From positions 1 through 14,142 of the forward strand of contig JADKCA010000010.1 in assembly GCA_016714795.1 (NCBI GenBank): 14,142 bases of DNA, given 5' to 3'. The notes beneath the pieces are model-generated. The model was given only the letters and a program-made list of their open reading frames with translations, was not told the DNA's origin and did no database searches. The position numbers and the translations under genes were made by a program. This document shows, piece by piece, positions 13,775 to 14,142 of the stretch. Positions within the stretch are counted from its first letter, which is position 1. Every line of letters starts with the position of its first letter. The DNA comes from Sphingomonadales bacterium. Its GTDB lineage: Bacteria > Pseudomonadota > Alphaproteobacteria > Sphingomonadales > Sphingomonadaceae.

Positions 13775-14142
13775 TGTCGAGATATATTGTTTGCCGTAAC
13801 TTATTATTACGTATAGTGCCGAAATTGGTGTGTTTTTATGCAAACCTATATTGTTGCAGTGGTTTTCTGGCATCCCCTCCTCTCGGCCAAAGCGCAGTCA
13901 GCAAGCTATGTCACACCCCAAAGATCAATTCTAACTCGGCCATGGCACTTTTGCATTGAGGAGCTGCCGATGCAAATCTCTCATTTTCAAGGCTTTTGCC
14001 GGAGGACGTAGCCGTGACGTCACCACCATCCTTGCCTTGAGGTGTTGGGGAGCCTTTGGAATCAGCCACCGAATTGATTGCCAAAATCCAACCATGGCCG
14101 CACACTGCTGAGCATCGACAATGGCTATGAATTGCGTGTCTT
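13775..14142. other. AT-rich upstream region and unassigned DNA
   Basis: No gene is recognised here. The first ~95 bases (13775-13870) are clearly more AT-rich than the rest. They contain a 9-bp direct repeat TATATTGTT (13783-13791 and 13847-13855) and the inverted repeat CGTAA / TTACG (13795-13799, 13807-13811, seven-base spacer), just upstream of the recombinase pseudogene. From about 13930 to the window edge one minus-strand frame stays open (it contains IAIVDAQQCAAMVGFW) and could be the end of a gene entering from the right, but I cannot name a family. Other short open frames there look like chance. Confidence 0.4.

Overview
The window looks like part of an exopolysaccharide/capsule locus from a GC-rich alphaproteobacterium, most likely a sphingomonad. 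This assignment is an inference from gene content, protein family flavour and the kinds of integrase present; no rRNA or housekeeping gene is available to prove it. Every gene or gene remnant I can support lies on the minus strand, so the locus reads from high to low coordinates.

Right part (about 8.9-14.1 kb) is a graveyard of mobile-element genes around one healthy gene. Reading in the direction of transcription, there is a badly broken tyrosine recombinase (13774-12447, at least five frame breaks). Next comes a remnant of a second, different tyrosine recombinase (12273-11349), then an intact UDP-glucose 6-dehydrogenase (ugd, 11301-10000). After that come the first ~65 codons of what looks like a SAM-dependent methyltransferase (9733-~9540), cut off in mid-gene, and a second, shorter copy of the same recombinase remnant (9424-~8945). 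The two copies are direct repeats about 2.85 kb apart. They share an identical 42-bp block on the upstream side of the recombinase gene, which probably marks the edge of the original element.

Middle part (about 2.5-8.8 kb) is the polysaccharide machinery. A NusG/RfaH-like antiterminator (8808-8299) comes first, followed by a polyprenyl-phosphate sugar phosphotransferase that would start the lipid-linked repeat unit (8171-6840). Then come an O-antigen ligase/polymerase-like membrane protein split by a frameshift (6639-5163), a remnant of only the C-terminal ~78 codons of a Wza-type export porin with an in-frame stop (5051-4818), and a full-length Wzc-type co-polymerase/tyrosine kinase with an eightfold Tyr-Gly tail (4790-2559). 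A Sec-exported protein of unknown function closes the set (2515-1340). The expected logic is initiation by the sugar transferase, polymerisation or ligation by the Wzy/WaaL-like protein, length control and export by Wzc with Wza, and UDP-glucuronate supplied by Ugd. As it stands the ligase and wza are broken, and no flippase and no other glycosyltransferase are visible, so the local pathway appears to be decaying or completed by genes elsewhere.

Left part (about 1-1.3 kb) is an IS110-family insertion sequence whose transposase is frameshifted; both of its flanks have hairpin-forming non-coding DNA.

I do not see a clear new biological system. The most notable features are the repeated recombinase remnants bracketing ugd, the hidden wza remnant, the hexanucleotide-repeat tyrosine tail, and the number of frame breaks. 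These breaks could be genuine decay or, for the isolated ones, assembly error.
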